Source of the DNA: Acinetobacter sp. TR3
Lineage (GTDB): Bacteria; Pseudomonadota; Gammaproteobacteria; Pseudomonadales; Moraxellaceae
Reading direction: 5' to 3'
Assembly: GCF_027105055.1 (NCBI RefSeq)
Contig: NZ_CP114264.1
Span: 1,488,001 to 1,552,000, forward strand
DNA length: 64,000 nt
The notes under the pieces were generated by a model. That model did no database searches. It was not told the DNA's origin and saw only the letters and a list, made by a program, of their open reading frames with translations. Shown here piece after piece: positions 9,570 through 18,278 of this stretch. The translations under genes and the position numbers were made by a program. The first letter of the stretch is position 1, and every line of letters begins with the position of its first letter.

Positions 9570-10283
9570 ATGCAATTTACTGAACAACAGCAGGAAAAAC
9601 TTAATAAAGTTCAGTTGGATGAGTCATGGAAAATCTCTTTATCAGAATTTCTACTCAGTCAAAAAATGGATCATTTAAGAGAGTTCCTACAGCAACAGAT
9701 CCTTGCTCAGAAAACAATTTATCCGCCTAGCAAGCAAATTTTCAATGCATTGAATACAACCCCGTTACAGGATGTAAAGGTCGTGATATTGGGTCAAGAT
9801 CCATATCATGGCCCTAATCAAGCAAATGGTCTAAGCTTTTCTGTACAAAGAGGGGTTGCATTACCACCATCTTTGCGTAATATTTTTCATGAATTACATA
9901 CTGATCTCACAGTGCCGATTTCCCGTCATGGGGATTTAAGTAAATGGGCTGCTCAAGGGGTATTGCTGTTGAACAGTGTACTCACTGTTGAGGCAGGACA
10001 GCCAACTTCTCATCAAAAACAAGGCTGGGAAGAATTTACTGATACTGTAATTGATGTGTTAAATGAACAGCGTGAGCATGTTGTGTTTATCTTATGGGGT
10101 GCTTATGCACAACGTAAAGGACAGCGCATTGATCGAAATAAACATCTTGTGTTAACGGCGGCTCATCCATCACCACTTGCTGCAAACAGAGGTGGTTTTT
10201 TTGGCTGTAAAGTATTTTCTAAAACAAATCATTATTTGAAACAACATGGCATTGAGCCAATAGACTGGCAACTGGACGCATAA
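9570..10283 (+). CDS. ung: Uracil-DNA glycosylase Ung
   Basis: Removes uracil from DNA as the first step of base-excision repair. The catalytic water-activating motif GQDPYHGP begins at about residue 75 with Asp 77, and the DNA-intercalation loop [12 protein letters not shown] is near the C-terminus. I chose the ATG at 9570 because AAGGA lies 6 bases upstream; frames allow 9540 as an alternative, adding ten residues. From 9570 the protein has 237 residues, close to the family norm. Its last base is shared with the start of the next gene (TAATG), implying co-transcription. Confidence 0.95.
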   Translation: MQFTEQQQEKLNKVQLDESWKISLSEFLLSQKMDHLREFLQQQILAQKTIYPPSKQIFNALNTTPLQDVKVVILGQDPYHGPNQANGLSFSVQRGVALPPSLRNIFHELHTDLTVPISRHGDLSKWAAQGVLLLNSVLTVEAGQPTSHQKQGWEEFTDTVIDVLNEQREHVVFILWGAYAQRKGQRIDRNKHLVLTAAHPSPLAANRGGFFGCKVFSKTNHYLKQHGIEPIDWQLDA

Positions 10284-11404
10284 TGACTTCTCCCGATTTA
10301 AATAGTTATCACCCAGATTTAATTATCGAAAACGCTAAAAATGGTTGGCGTATTGTTCGTTTAAACCGACCAAAATCTTTGCATGCACTTGATGAGTCAA
10401 TTGTGAGTGCTTTATTGAAAGTATTTGAATATTTTCATGAAGATGACAGTGTTAAAGCAATTTGGTTTGATTCAACCACACCAAAAGCATTTTGCGCGGG
10501 TGGTGATGTTCGTAAACTCCGTCAACTTGTCATTAATAATGAAGTAGATACCGCAAACAAGTTCTTTGAACAAGAATATGCGCTTGATTTATTGCTTCAT
10601 AACTATGCTAAGCCAATCGTGGTTTGGGGTGAAGGTTATGTTATGGGTGGTGGTTTAGGCCTATTCATGGCTGCGCCATTTCGTCTGGTCACACCTTACT
10701 CACGTCTTGCAATGCCTGAAATCAATATTGGTCTCTATCCTGATGTAGGAGGAAGTCGTTTCCTTGCAGATCGTGGTCAAATTGGGCTGTTTACAGGTTT
10801 AACTGGTTCAATCATGACTGCAGCTGGTGCTTTTAGCATTGGTTGGGCAACTCATATTTGTGAAGCTCAGCGAGATAATGTTCTTCAAAAAGTTTTGAAT
10901 GTGGATTGGAATCATTATCCTGCGGGTGCTTTCCGTGCAATCGATGATACTTTAAATAGTCTACATCGCCCTGTAGCATCAGGTCCGTTACAAAATTCAA
11001 TCGATGTGATTCATAGCGTATGTCGTGGTCAAAGTTTTGAGTATGACTATCAAGCGATTATTGGTTTGAGTGATGCAAGTAGTGATTGGTTACGTCAGGC
11101 AAGTGAAAATCTGCAAAAAGGTTCCCCAAGTACTGCTGCGATTACATGGTTGCTATGGCAATGGGGTAAGCAAGGGCATGCTTGGGATGAAGTTTTTGCA
11201 TTAGAATCACAAATCTCTGATTGGAAAATTCGTCATCCAGATTTTGTTGAGGGTGTCCGTGCACGTTTAGTTGATAAAGACTTATCACCAGAATGGAAAG
11301 CAGCGGAAAAGATTACATTAAAAGATATTTTATCTGATTGTGCTCCGGTAACTACGATTGATAGTTGGAATGCTTTATTAAGACAATATGGTGTTATTGC
11401 TTAA
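10283..11404 (+). CDS. Enoyl-CoA hydratase/isomerase family protein, probable 3-hydroxyisobutyryl-CoA hydrolase
   Basis: Crotonase-fold enzyme of 373 residues. The length, FCAGGDVRKL (oxyanion hole half), EGYVMGGGLGLFMAAPFR and MPEINIGLYPDVGGSRFLAD are characteristic of the HIBYL-CoA hydrolase branch, which releases 3-hydroxyisobutyrate from its CoA ester in valine breakdown; a plain enoyl-CoA hydratase is about 260 residues. It overlaps the ung stop by one base and is followed closely by tadA. No valine catabolic genes adjoin it, so the substrate remains inferred from family. Confidence 0.82.
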   Translation: MTSPDLNSYHPDLIIENAKNGWRIVRLNRPKSLHALDESIVSALLKVFEYFHEDDSVKAIWFDSTTPKAFCAGGDVRKLRQLVINNEVDTANKFFEQEYALDLLLHNYAKPIVVWGEGYVMGGGLGLFMAAPFRLVTPYSRLAMPEINIGLYPDVGGSRFLADRGQIGLFTGLTGSIMTAAGAFSIGWATHICEAQRDNVLQKVLNVDWNHYPAGAFRAIDDTLNSLHRPVASGPLQNSIDVIHSVCRGQSFEYDYQAIIGLSDASSDWLRQASENLQKGSPSTAAITWLLWQWGKQGHAWDEVFALESQISDWKIRHPDFVEGVRARLVDKDLSPEWKAAEKITLKDILSDCAPVTTIDSWNALLRQYGVIA

Positions 11405-11409
11405 AATCG

Positions 11410-11934
11410 ATGAGTATTGACGTCACAATTTCAGAAAACTTTAATGATGAATATTGGATGCAGCTTGCTTATGAGCAAGCTGCACTAGCTGCTTCGCAGG
11501 GAGAAATTCCTGTTGGAGCGGTGATAGTGAGTCAAGAGAAAGTTATTGGTGCTGGTTATAATACGCCAATTAAACAATCTGATCCTACCGCTCACGCTGA
11601 AATTCAAGCTTTACGTGCAGCCTGTCAATCATTGAATAACTATCGCTTACCAGACGATGCTGTACTGTATGTGACGCTTGAACCTTGTACGATGTGTGTT
11701 GGTGCACTCATTCATGCCCGTATCAAAAAAGTAGTGTTTGCTACAACAGAGCCTAAGGCTGGTTCGTTGGTCAGTGCTCGACAATTATTAGAAAATGGCT
11801 ATTACAATCATAAATTCGTATTTGAACAAGGTTGTATGCAAGCTGAATGTTCATTGCAACTCAGTGCATTTTTCAAACAAAGACGAGATGAAAAAAAGAA
11901 AATTCGTTTATCAAAAACGTCCTTAAATGATTAA
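11410..11934 (+). CDS. tadA: tRNA-specific adenosine deaminase TadA
   Basis: Zinc enzyme that converts adenosine 34 to inosine in the anticodon of tRNA-Arg(ACG). Zinc ligands and catalytic Glu: HAE at about 62-64 and PCTMC at about 92-96. The open frame extends upstream to 11365, but that part overlaps the preceding coding sequence and is unlike the family; ATG at 11410 gives 174 residues starting MSIDVTISENF, which fits. The gene sits 5 bases after the preceding stop, in the ung-containing run. Confidence 0.93.
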   Translation: MSIDVTISENFNDEYWMQLAYEQAALAASQGEIPVGAVIVSQEKVIGAGYNTPIKQSDPTAHAEIQALRAACQSLNNYRLPDDAVLYVTLEPCTMCVGALIHARIKKVVFATTEPKAGSLVSARQLLENGYYNHKFVFEQGCMQAECSLQLSAFFKQRRDEKKKIRLSKTSLND

Positions 11935-12000
11935 AAATGTCACTCTAGTTGTGGCAAACTAAGCCTCCAATGATTTTGGCTAGATCAAAAAGGCAAAGCT

Positions 12001-12441
12001 ATGCGTAATGCAATCACCATAAAAAAAGAGTTTAATGCACCAATTTCTGAAGTTTTTGACTTATTGTCAAAACATGCAACTTATAATAAAGCATTTGCTC
12101 CTTTACAAGTTGTACGTGTAAAAGATTCTGCTGATCCTCAGCGTCCAGATGGAATCGGTTCAATTCGCCGTATGGGCTTTGGACCAGTCAAGCCTCTTCA
12201 AGAAGAAATTACATTACTAGAAGAGAATAAACGTATTGAATATAAATTGATTAATAATCCTTTGGTGAAACACCATCTCGGACAAATTGATTTTAAAGAA
12301 ATCACACCGTTTATTACTTTAGTGACTTATAAGATTGAATTTACGGCAAAAGCACCTTTTGTAAGTAAATTAGTTCTTGCACAACTCAAAGCAGCGATTA
12401 CACTAGGTTTTTCAAAATTAGCGAAGTCAGTTGCTTCATAA
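12001..12441 (+). CDS. SRPBCC (START-like) family protein
   Basis: Cytoplasmic helix-grip protein of 146 residues that belongs to the polyketide cyclase/dehydrase-like SRPBCC group. Visible are the opening strand ITIKKEFNAPISEVFDLL, the RRMGFGPVKPLQEEIT strands and a long C-terminal helix ending LGFSKLAKSVA. Such proteins bind hydrophobic ligands; nothing indicates which one. It is followed 3 bases later by cmk, so it probably shares its transcript. Confidence 0.75.
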   Translation: MRNAITIKKEFNAPISEVFDLLSKHATYNKAFAPLQVVRVKDSADPQRPDGIGSIRRMGFGPVKPLQEEITLLEENKRIEYKLINNPLVKHHLGQIDFKEITPFITLVTYKIEFTAKAPFVSKLVLAQLKAAITLGFSKLAKSVAS

Positions 12442-12444
12442 GAG

Positions 12445-13131
12445 ATGGGAATGACAGTTCATATTATTACGATTGATGGTCCAAGTGGCTCTGGTAAAGG
12501 GACATTGGCAGCTAAAATTGCTGCGCATTATGGTTTTAATTTATTAGACTCAGGTGCTTTATATCGTTTACTTGGACTGTCGCTATTTCAGCGAGATCTA
12601 CTGAATAAAATTCAAGAACAGTTAGTACAATGTGTTGATTTTGCAACCCATTTGGATATTGAGTTTAAATCAACAGATGTAGGCACGCTTATTTTTCTTG
12701 AGGGTGAGGACGTGACCAACACTATTCGTACTGAGCAAGTTGGTGAGTATGCCTCTAAAGTTGCAACTGTTCCTGAATTAAGACAAGCATTATTTGAGCG
12801 TCAGCGTGCATTTATTCAAGCACCTGGATTGGTTGCAGATGGTCGTGACATGGCGACAGCGATTTTTCCAGAGGCTCAAGCGAAAATCTACTTAACAGCA
12901 TCGGCTGAATCTCGTGCAGAGCGACGTGTAAAACAGTTGCAGGGCATAGGTCTTGATGCTAAAATAAGCGACATTTTATCTAACATACAGGCTAGAGATA
13001 AAAGAGATATGGAGCGAACAGTTGCTCCGCTCAAGCCCGCTGAAGATGCGTATATCATTGATAGTTCTACAATAGGCATCAATGAAGTGTTTCAGTTGAT
13101 GGTTGACTATATTAATAGCCGTATAAACTAG
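12445..13131 (+). CDS. cmk: Cytidylate kinase Cmk
   Basis: Phosphorylates CMP and dCMP. The 228-residue protein has the P-loop GPSGSGKGT near the N-terminus, LLDSGALYR for substrate binding, [20 protein letters not shown] and the lid/CMP-binding region [19 protein letters not shown] at 12445 or at 12451 could start it; both precede the first strand. It lies directly upstream of rpsA, the conserved cmk-rpsA order. Confidence 0.95.
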   Translation: MGMTVHIITIDGPSGSGKGTLAAKIAAHYGFNLLDSGALYRLLGLSLFQRDLLNKIQEQLVQCVDFATHLDIEFKSTDVGTLIFLEGEDVTNTIRTEQVGEYASKVATVPELRQALFERQRAFIQAPGLVADGRDMATAIFPEAQAKIYLTASAESRAERRVKQLQGIGLDAKISDILSNIQARDKRDMERTVAPLKPAEDAYIIDSSTIGINEVFQLMVDYINSRIN

Positions 13132-13203
13132 ATACACAATTTTTTATCAGTTGAAGCATTGCTTGATCAGATCTTTTGGACAATGTAACAACTTAACTAA
13201 ACC

Positions 13204-13224
13204 GGCCTTGTCTGATCCAAGACC
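13204..13224 (+). promoter_or_regulatory. Possible hairpin in rpsA leader
   Basis: GGCCTTG at 13204-13210 pairs with CAAGACC at 13218-13224 across a 7-base loop with one mismatch, 22 bases before the rpsA start. Structured leaders mediate autoregulation of S1 in enteric bacteria; whether this one does so is inference. Confidence 0.3.
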
Positions 13225-13245
13225 GCGGACTTTATCAGGTATATC

Positions 13246-14928
13246 ATGACCGAATCTTTTGCAGCCCTCTTTGAAGAAAGTGAATTAAACCTCAACGTTG
13301 AAAAGGGTGCAGTCATCCAAGGTACTGTTGTTAGTATCGATTCTGACTGGGTTACTGTTGACACTGGCCTTAAATCTGAAGGTGTTGTTGACCGTGCTGA
13401 ATTTTTAAATGAACAACGTGAACTTGAAGTTCAAGTTGGCGATACTGTTGACGTAGTTGTTGAAGCGCTTGACAACGGTATGGGTCAAACAGTTTTATCA
13501 CGTGAAAAAGCAAAACGTGCTGAAACTTGGACTAAACTTGAGAAAATCTTTGAAGACGGCGAAATCGTTACTGGTGTTATCTCTGGTAAGGTTAAAGGCG
13601 GTTTCACTGTTGACATCGGTCCTGTACGTGCATTCTTACCAGGTTCTTTAGTTGATACTCGTCCTATTCGTGACACAACTCACCTTGAAGGTAAAGAGTT
13701 AGAGTTCAAAGTAATCAAACTTGATGCTAAACGTAACAACGTTGTTGTATCTCGTCGTGCAGTTATGGAAGCTGAATCTTCAGCTGACCGTGAAGCATTA
13801 CTTGCTCAACTTGAAGAAGGTCAAACAGTTACAGGTACTATCAAGAACCTTACTGATTACGGCGCGTTCGTTGATCTTGGTGGTATTGATGGTCTTCTAC
13901 ATATCACAGATATGGCTTGGAAGCGTATCAAGCATCCTTCAGAAGTTGTTGAAGTTGGTCAAGAAGTTACAGTTAAAGTACTTAAATTTGACCGCGAGCG
14001 TAACCGCGTATCTTTAGGTCTTAAGCAATTAGGCGAAGATCCATGGTTAGCGATCATGAGCCGTTACCCTAAAGGTTCTATCGTTAAAGCACGTGTCACT
14101 AACTTAACTGACTACGGTTGCTTCGCTGAAATCGCTGAAGGCGTTGAAGGCTTAGTACACGTTTCAGAAATGGACCACACAAACAAAAACATCCACCCAT
14201 CTAAAGTTGTTCAGATCGGTGACGAAGTTGATGTTATGGTTCTTGAAGTTGACGAAGAACGTCGTCGTATTTCATTGGGTATCAAACAAACTCGTGCTAA
14301 CCCATGGGAAGAGTTTGCTAAAGCAAATGAAAAAGGCGAAAAAGTTTCTGGTACGATCAAGTCAATCACTGACTTCGGTATCTTCATCGGTTTATCTGGT
14401 GGTATCGACGGTTTAGTACATTTATCTGACATTTCTTGGAACGAACAAGGCGAAGAAGCGATTCGTCGTTACAAGAAAGGTGACACAGTTGAAGCAGTTA
14501 TCTTATCTGTAGACGCTGAAGGTAACCGTATCAGCCTTGGTATCAAGCAATTAAACAGCGATCCATTCAATGATTTCTTAGCTGCGAACGAACGCGGTGC
14601 TTTAGTTAAAGGTACTGTGACTGCTGTTGATGCTAAAGGTGCTACAGTTAAATTAGCTGATGACATCGAAGCAACGCTTAAAGCTTCTGAAATCAATCGT
14701 GACCGCGTTGAAGATGCGACTAAATTCTTAGAAGTTGGTCAAGAAGTTGAAGCGAAGATCATCAACGTTGATCGTAAATCTCGCTCTATCAACTTGTCTA
14801 TCAAAGCGAAAGACGAAGCTGAAGAGAAAGAAGCTGTGAACAATGCTCGTCAAGCAGCAGCAGCTCAAGTTTCAGAAGCTAATGGTCCTAAGACTATTGG
14901 TGATTTGATTAAAGCTCAAATGAAGTAA
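13246..14928 (+). CDS. rpsA: 30S ribosomal protein S1
   Basis: Largest ribosomal protein, which binds mRNA leaders and delivers them to the 30S subunit. The 560-residue protein contains six S1 (OB-fold) repeats at roughly 20-87, 105-172, 190-260, 277-347, 364-434 and 450-520, visible as recurring [29 protein letters not shown] and [15 protein letters not shown] units. Codon use shows the strong bias of a highly expressed gene, visibly different from its neighbours. The position after cmk and before ihfB is conserved. Confidence 0.98.
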   Translation: MTESFAALFEESELNLNVEKGAVIQGTVVSIDSDWVTVDTGLKSEGVVDRAEFLNEQRELEVQVGDTVDVVVEALDNGMGQTVLSREKAKRAETWTKLEKIFEDGEIVTGVISGKVKGGFTVDIGPVRAFLPGSLVDTRPIRDTTHLEGKELEFKVIKLDAKRNNVVVSRRAVMEAESSADREALLAQLEEGQTVTGTIKNLTDYGAFVDLGGIDGLLHITDMAWKRIKHPSEVVEVGQEVTVKVLKFDRERNRVSLGLKQLGEDPWLAIMSRYPKGSIVKARVTNLTDYGCFAEIAEGVEGLVHVSEMDHTNKNIHPSKVVQIGDEVDVMVLEVDEERRRISLGIKQTRANPWEEFAKANEKGEKVSGTIKSITDFGIFIGLSGGIDGLVHLSDISWNEQGEEAIRRYKKGDTVEAVILSVDAEGNRISLGIKQLNSDPFNDFLAANERGALVKGTVTAVDAKGATVKLADDIEATLKASEINRDRVEDATKFLEVGQEVEAKIINVDRKSRSINLSIKAKDEAEEKEAVNNARQAAAAQVSEANGPKTIGDLIKAQMK

Positions 14929-14934
14929 TTTGTT

Positions 14935-14970
14935 AAAAGGTACATTTCTTGTAACAGAGATGTACCTTTT
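14935..14970 (+). terminator. Hairpin after rpsA
   Basis: AAAAGGTACAT at 14935-14945 pairs with ATGTACCTTTT at 14960-14970 across a 14-base loop, with the T-rich end 6 bases after the rpsA stop region. Good intrinsic terminator form. Confidence 0.8.
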
Positions 14971-14988
14971 TATACAAAAATACTGCAA

Positions 14989-15025
14989 ACGGTAGCGTAG
15001 TATCGATGTACTGCGCTACCGTTTT
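14989..15025 (+). terminator. Second long hairpin between rpsA and ihfB
   Basis: ACGGTAGCG at 14989-14997 pairs exactly with CGCTACCGT at 15014-15022, with further partial pairing inward, then TTTT. It follows the rpsA terminator by only 18 bases. It could be a second terminator or a leader structure for ihfB. Confidence 0.55.
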
Positions 15026-15084
15026 GTATTTAAACAGGTTATTATTAAAATATTGAAAAGTCGCAATAATTAAAGAGGTCATCG

Positions 15085-15387
15085 ATGACTACTGAAGCAC
15101 TTAACAAATCTGATTTGATTGAACGGATTGCCCTTAAAAACCCTCATTTGGCAGAACCGTTGGTTGAAGATGCTGTTAAAATTATGATTGATCAAATGAT
15201 TGAAGCACTTTCGAGTGGCGATCGTATTGAGATTCGTGGTTTTGGCAGTTTTGCATTACATCATCGTGAGCCACGTTTAGGGCGTAATCCTAAAACTGGT
15301 AAATCAGTTGATGTTGCAGCAAAAGCTGTCCCGCATTTCAAACCGGGTAAAGCACTTCGTGATGCAGTAAACGAGACTGTTGATTAA
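15085..15387 (+). CDS. ihfB: Integration host factor subunit beta
   Basis: DNA-bending nucleoid protein that works as a heterodimer with IhfA in recombination, transcription and replication. At 100 residues it has the normal length. The DNA-binding arm is visible as [16 protein letters not shown] with the intercalating Pro of RNPKTG, then [14 protein letters not shown]. The start has AGAGG upstream. The rpsA-ihfB-lapA order is conserved in gammaproteobacteria. Confidence 0.96.
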   Translation: MTTEALNKSDLIERIALKNPHLAEPLVEDAVKIMIDQMIEALSSGDRIEIRGFGSFALHHREPRLGRNPKTGKSVDVAAKAVPHFKPGKALRDAVNETVD

Positions 15388-15405
15388 TAAAAAATTGAGG
15401 TGTTT

Positions 15406-15759
15406 ATGCGTTATATCTTAATTGCATTACTTTTTGCTCTATTTGGTTATTCGCTTGCCCTAGTTTTACAGAATCCAGCAGAATTAGAAGTGAACCTATT
15501 GTTTACTCAAGTTCCTGCTATGCGTTTAGGTTTATTGCTTTTATTGACATTGGCATTAGGTGTCGTTGTCGGTTTGCTTCTAGGTGTTCAAGTATTTCGA
15601 GTTTTCCAAACGAATTGGGAAATTAAACGATTACGTAAAGATATTGACCATCTTAGAAAAGAGCAGATCCAACTTGCTCAGCAAGCAGCCGCAGAAGCTG
15701 CTGCAAGCGTAAGGCATGAAAAAACTGTTTTAGATGTTTATCCGAATGATAAGATCTAA
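15406..15759 (+). CDS. lapA: Lipopolysaccharide assembly protein A domain protein (LapA)
   Basis: Small inner-membrane protein of 117 residues. Two transmembrane helices are visible (about 3-22 and 44-66), with the conserved NPAELEVNLLF between them, followed by a charged Ala/Gln-rich coiled coil in the cytoplasm. An in-frame GTG at 15400 overlaps the ribosome binding site TTGAGG, so the ATG at 15406 is preferred. In many relatives lapA is followed by lapB and then pyrF; here no lapB lies between lapA and pyrF. Confidence 0.88.
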   Translation: MRYILIALLFALFGYSLALVLQNPAELEVNLLFTQVPAMRLGLLLLLTLALGVVVGLLLGVQVFRVFQTNWEIKRLRKDIDHLRKEQIQLAQQAAAEAAASVRHEKTVLDVYPNDKI

Positions 15760-15783
15760 TAGTTGAATTGCTATTTAGTATTG

Positions 15784-15817
15784 AAAAGGGCTATTTCACA
15801 ATTGAAGTAGCCCTTTT
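15784..15817. terminator. Bidirectional terminator after lapA
   Basis: AAAAGGGCTA pairs with TAGCCCTTTT across a short loop. It serves lapA on the plus strand and lies at the 3' end of the reverse-strand pseudogene. Confidence 0.8.
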
Positions 15818-16426
15818 AGTTTGTGATTAAAAAATACTTCATTAATTTTAATTTCATTTTTCAAGTTCAATTCAAGCTGATCCATAAATTGAGTAAAAGC
15901 ATTAAAACTTTTTTCTACTACGATCAATGCTGTTTCATTCATTTCTCGCATTATTAGTATATTTTCAAAAACGTTTTCTTCATCGCCTATAGAATGTCCA
16001 GTTTCTTGCCTTAAATGTGTTTCACTACATATCTTATAAGTGCCGTCTGATTCTAGACCAAGCCTATTAATTCGTAAGATAGTTTACGGCTAGGTGACAT
16101 GTCATCACACCAAATAAATCTAAGGGTGTTGGTAAGTTCTTGTTTATTGTTGAGCTCAAGCGTTTCTAGGTCATGCAAATACCAAGGCCAATGATTAGCA
16201 TCTTCTTTACAGTGAACATTGATTGCTTCTTCATATTCATTCTGCGGAAAATTAAAGGGCAGTACATATTTATTTAAATCCGCAAAGCTCATGATAAAGT
16301 GAGCAAGATTGGGCAAGAATTTTAAGCGTTGTTGTATAGGTATTTCTTGATTTTTCAGAATCTTAAAAAATGATGGTGACTAAATTGATGCCTTTTTATG
16401 CCTATTGCAGTTTTAATCGTTTTCAT
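15796..16426 (-). pseudogene. Frameshifted remnant of a heme-oxygenase-like (TenA/iron redox enzyme fold) protein
   Basis: On the minus strand a coherent protein can be read only by changing frame twice. An ATG at 16426 gives MKTIKTAIGIKRHQF; near 16375 the reading moves to the frame with SPSFFKIL, LPNLAHFIMSFADLNK and NHWPWYLHDLETL; near 16075 it moves again to INRLGLESDG and continues to a TGA at 15796-15798. The central frame alone, about 87 codons from a TTG at 16316, looks like a gene but is a fragment. AHF...HWPWYLHDL resembles the helical heme-oxygenase-like proteins; that is inference from motif. Two breaks suggest true decay, although one could be a sequencing error. Confidence 0.65.
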
Positions 16427-16549
16427 TTTAACCTTATTCGTTTTTAATTTATTGTAAGATTAAAATTTAATCATATTTTACTATTTGGTATGTTTTAGTG
16501 TTGTTGTTGCAACTTAAATGAGCGAAGTAAAAATGTGTTGAATGAAATC

Positions 16550-16578
16550 TTACACTTAAATTAAAACCTATTTATAAT
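16550..16578 (+). promoter_or_regulatory. Sigma-70-type promoter of pyrF
   Basis: TTACAC at 16550-16555, a 17-base spacer, then a perfect TATAAT at 16573-16578. Start of transcription would fall near 16585, giving a leader of about 26 bases before the TTG start of pyrF. Confidence 0.75.
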
Positions 16579-16610
16579 AGCGACTTTGAATCAACTGGGA
16601 AGAAACGCTC

Positions 16611-17291
16611 TTGAGTATCATTGTTGCACTAGATGCAAAAAGCGAATATGACGCTTTAACGATTGTGGATCAGCTTGATCCTGCTTTATGTCGTGTCAAA
16701 GTGGGCAAAGAGCTTTTTACTCATGAAGGTCCAAGTGTTGTTAAAACCTTGCAAGATAAAGGTTTTGAAGTTTTTCTTGATTTAAAATTTCATGATATTC
16801 CGAATACAACAGCGCAAGCTGTCTGTGCTGCGGCAGATCTTGGCGTATGGATGGTGAATGTTCATGCTTCAGGTGGTCGTAAAATGATGGAAACTTGTGT
16901 TGAAAGACTCAAAGCAGGGAACTATCAGACTCAGCTCATTGCTGTTACTGTATTGACGTCAATGGGACGTGAAGACTTACATGATATCGGTTTGGATATC
17001 GAACCTGTAGAGCATGTAAAGCGCTTAGCTAAACTGACACAAGAAAGTGGTTTGGATGGCGTGGTTTGTTCTGCGCAAGAAGCAAAAATTCTTCGTGAAA
17101 TGTTGAATGCTGATTTTGCATTAGTGACGCCAGGCATTCGTCCAGAAGGTTCAAATGCAGATGACCAAAAACGTATCGTTACGCCTAAACAAGCTATGCT
17201 TGATGGTTCGACGCATTTAGTAATTGGTCGTCCTATTACAAAGGCTGAACGTCCAACAGAAATGTTGAAGTCAATTTTGGCGTCTATCTAA
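16611..17291 (+). CDS. pyrF: Orotidine 5'-phosphate decarboxylase PyrF
   Basis: Converts OMP to UMP, the last step of de novo UMP synthesis. The 226-residue protein has the catalytic cluster [13 protein letters not shown] with the conserved Lys-x-x-Asp arrangement, ALDAK at the N-terminus and VTPGIRPEG and GRPIT for phosphate binding. The start is TTG at 16611, preceded by GGGAAGAAA; no ATG is suitably placed. A good promoter stands just upstream, so it is probably transcribed alone. Confidence 0.95.
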   Translation: MSIIVALDAKSEYDALTIVDQLDPALCRVKVGKELFTHEGPSVVKTLQDKGFEVFLDLKFHDIPNTTAQAVCAAADLGVWMVNVHASGGRKMMETCVERLKAGNYQTQLIAVTVLTSMGREDLHDIGLDIEPVEHVKRLAKLTQESGLDGVVCSAQEAKILREMLNADFALVTPGIRPEGSNADDQKRIVTPKQAMLDGSTHLVIGRPITKAERPTEMLKSILASI

Positions 17292-17313
17292 GTTTATTTA
17301 GTTTATAAATACC

Positions 17314-18231
17314 TTAGAACTTGAGATTTAAGAATAGGCTGATTAATAAAGGCGCTAGAAGCGATAAAATTAATCCGCTCATCATTGCATGTGGTACGTA
17401 ATGCGTGCCACATGACTGTTTAACCATCGCAAGGGTGACATCCATTGAGGTTGCTCCAGCACTCGAAATCGCTGAACGTGGAAAACGCCAACCGAGGCAG
17501 TACATAAGAAGAATGGCGAAAATTTCTCTGAAGAGGTCGGTTAATAAGGCAATCCCACCAAGTCGTGCTGAATGTAATTCTGTGAATAGAATTCCAGACA
17601 TTGAGTACCAACCATATCCCTGAGCTAAAGCCATCATTTCATTCAGGGTATAATCATGAGATAGAATGAGATAATTGATGATTGCAGCCAGACAAGAACC
17701 GACAAAGGCTGCGGCAGGAACAAGTAGTACTCTCCAACTTAACCAACTACGATCAAATTGCGTAAAAGCAAGCTCAACACCGATTAGAAAGATAAACACG
17801 AGCAATAAATACCAACTATTAAATGCAATTTGTAGGTTAGATTGAGTCACTACTATTCCAAGTAAAATCCCTAATCCTAATGCTAGAAATGCTTTAGCGA
17901 TATTCTTGAGTGCATTGATAAAGAGGTGTAATGAAATTTTTCCTTGTACACTTTGACGATCAATCAGTTTATAAGTAATTAGACAGATAAAGAAAGAACC
18001 AACTGATGTAGTAAATGCAATCAATAATGCAGGTGGTAATATTGCTGCTGGATCTGAGATATGATTCAAAGCTTGAGTCAGTTCAAATGCAACACTCATT
18101 AATAATAAATAAGAAAAATAGGGTAAGATTTTAAATATAAATTGTTTAATTCGCTGTGATAGTTTTGGGGCGAGAAAATAGCCTAAGCTTATTGAGATAA
18201 AAATTTGGAAGATAAGAACAAAAGATTGCAT
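17314..18231 (-). CDS. LysO-like lysine exporter family membrane protein
   Basis: Integral membrane protein of 305 residues with about eight hydrophobic helices. The C-terminal half contains GYGWYSMSGILFTEL, LGGIALLTDLFREI and the region AGATSMDVTLAMVKQSCG, which resemble the LysO (YbjE) family that exports lysine and analogues. It is on the minus strand; the terminator of the upstream monooxygenase gene lies in the short gap before its start. Substrate is inferred from family only. Confidence 0.8.
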   Translation of the reverse strand: MQSFVLIFQIFISISLGYFLAPKLSQRIKQFIFKILPYFSYLLLMSVAFELTQALNHISDPAAILPPALLIAFTTSVGSFFICLITYKLIDRQSVQGKISLHLFINALKNIAKAFLALGLGILLGIVVTQSNLQIAFNSWYLLLVFIFLIGVELAFTQFDRSWLSWRVLLVPAAAFVGSCLAAIINYLILSHDYTLNEMMALAQGYGWYSMSGILFTELHSARLGGIALLTDLFREIFAILLMYCLGWRFPRSAISSAGATSMDVTLAMVKQSCGTHYVPHAMMSGLILSLLAPLLISLFLNLKF

Positions 18232-18234
18232 AAA

Positions 18235-18262
18235 AAAAGCAGGTTACGAATAACCTGCTTAT
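18235..18262 (-). terminator. Terminator of the monooxygenase gene
   Basis: AAGCAGGTTA and TAACCTGCTT pair around CGAA; on the minus strand the stem is followed by TTTTTTT. Confidence 0.85.
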
Positions 18263-18278
18263 TATGAAGAATTATTGA

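Noticed and set aside
13457..14696. Several open frames inside rpsA in other phases and on the other strand
   Set aside because: Strong codon bias of rpsA leaves other frames open; they have no family features.
16053..16316. An 87-codon gene on the minus strand taken as a complete small protein
   Set aside because: Conserved-looking protein sequence continues in other frames on both sides, so it is the middle of a broken gene.
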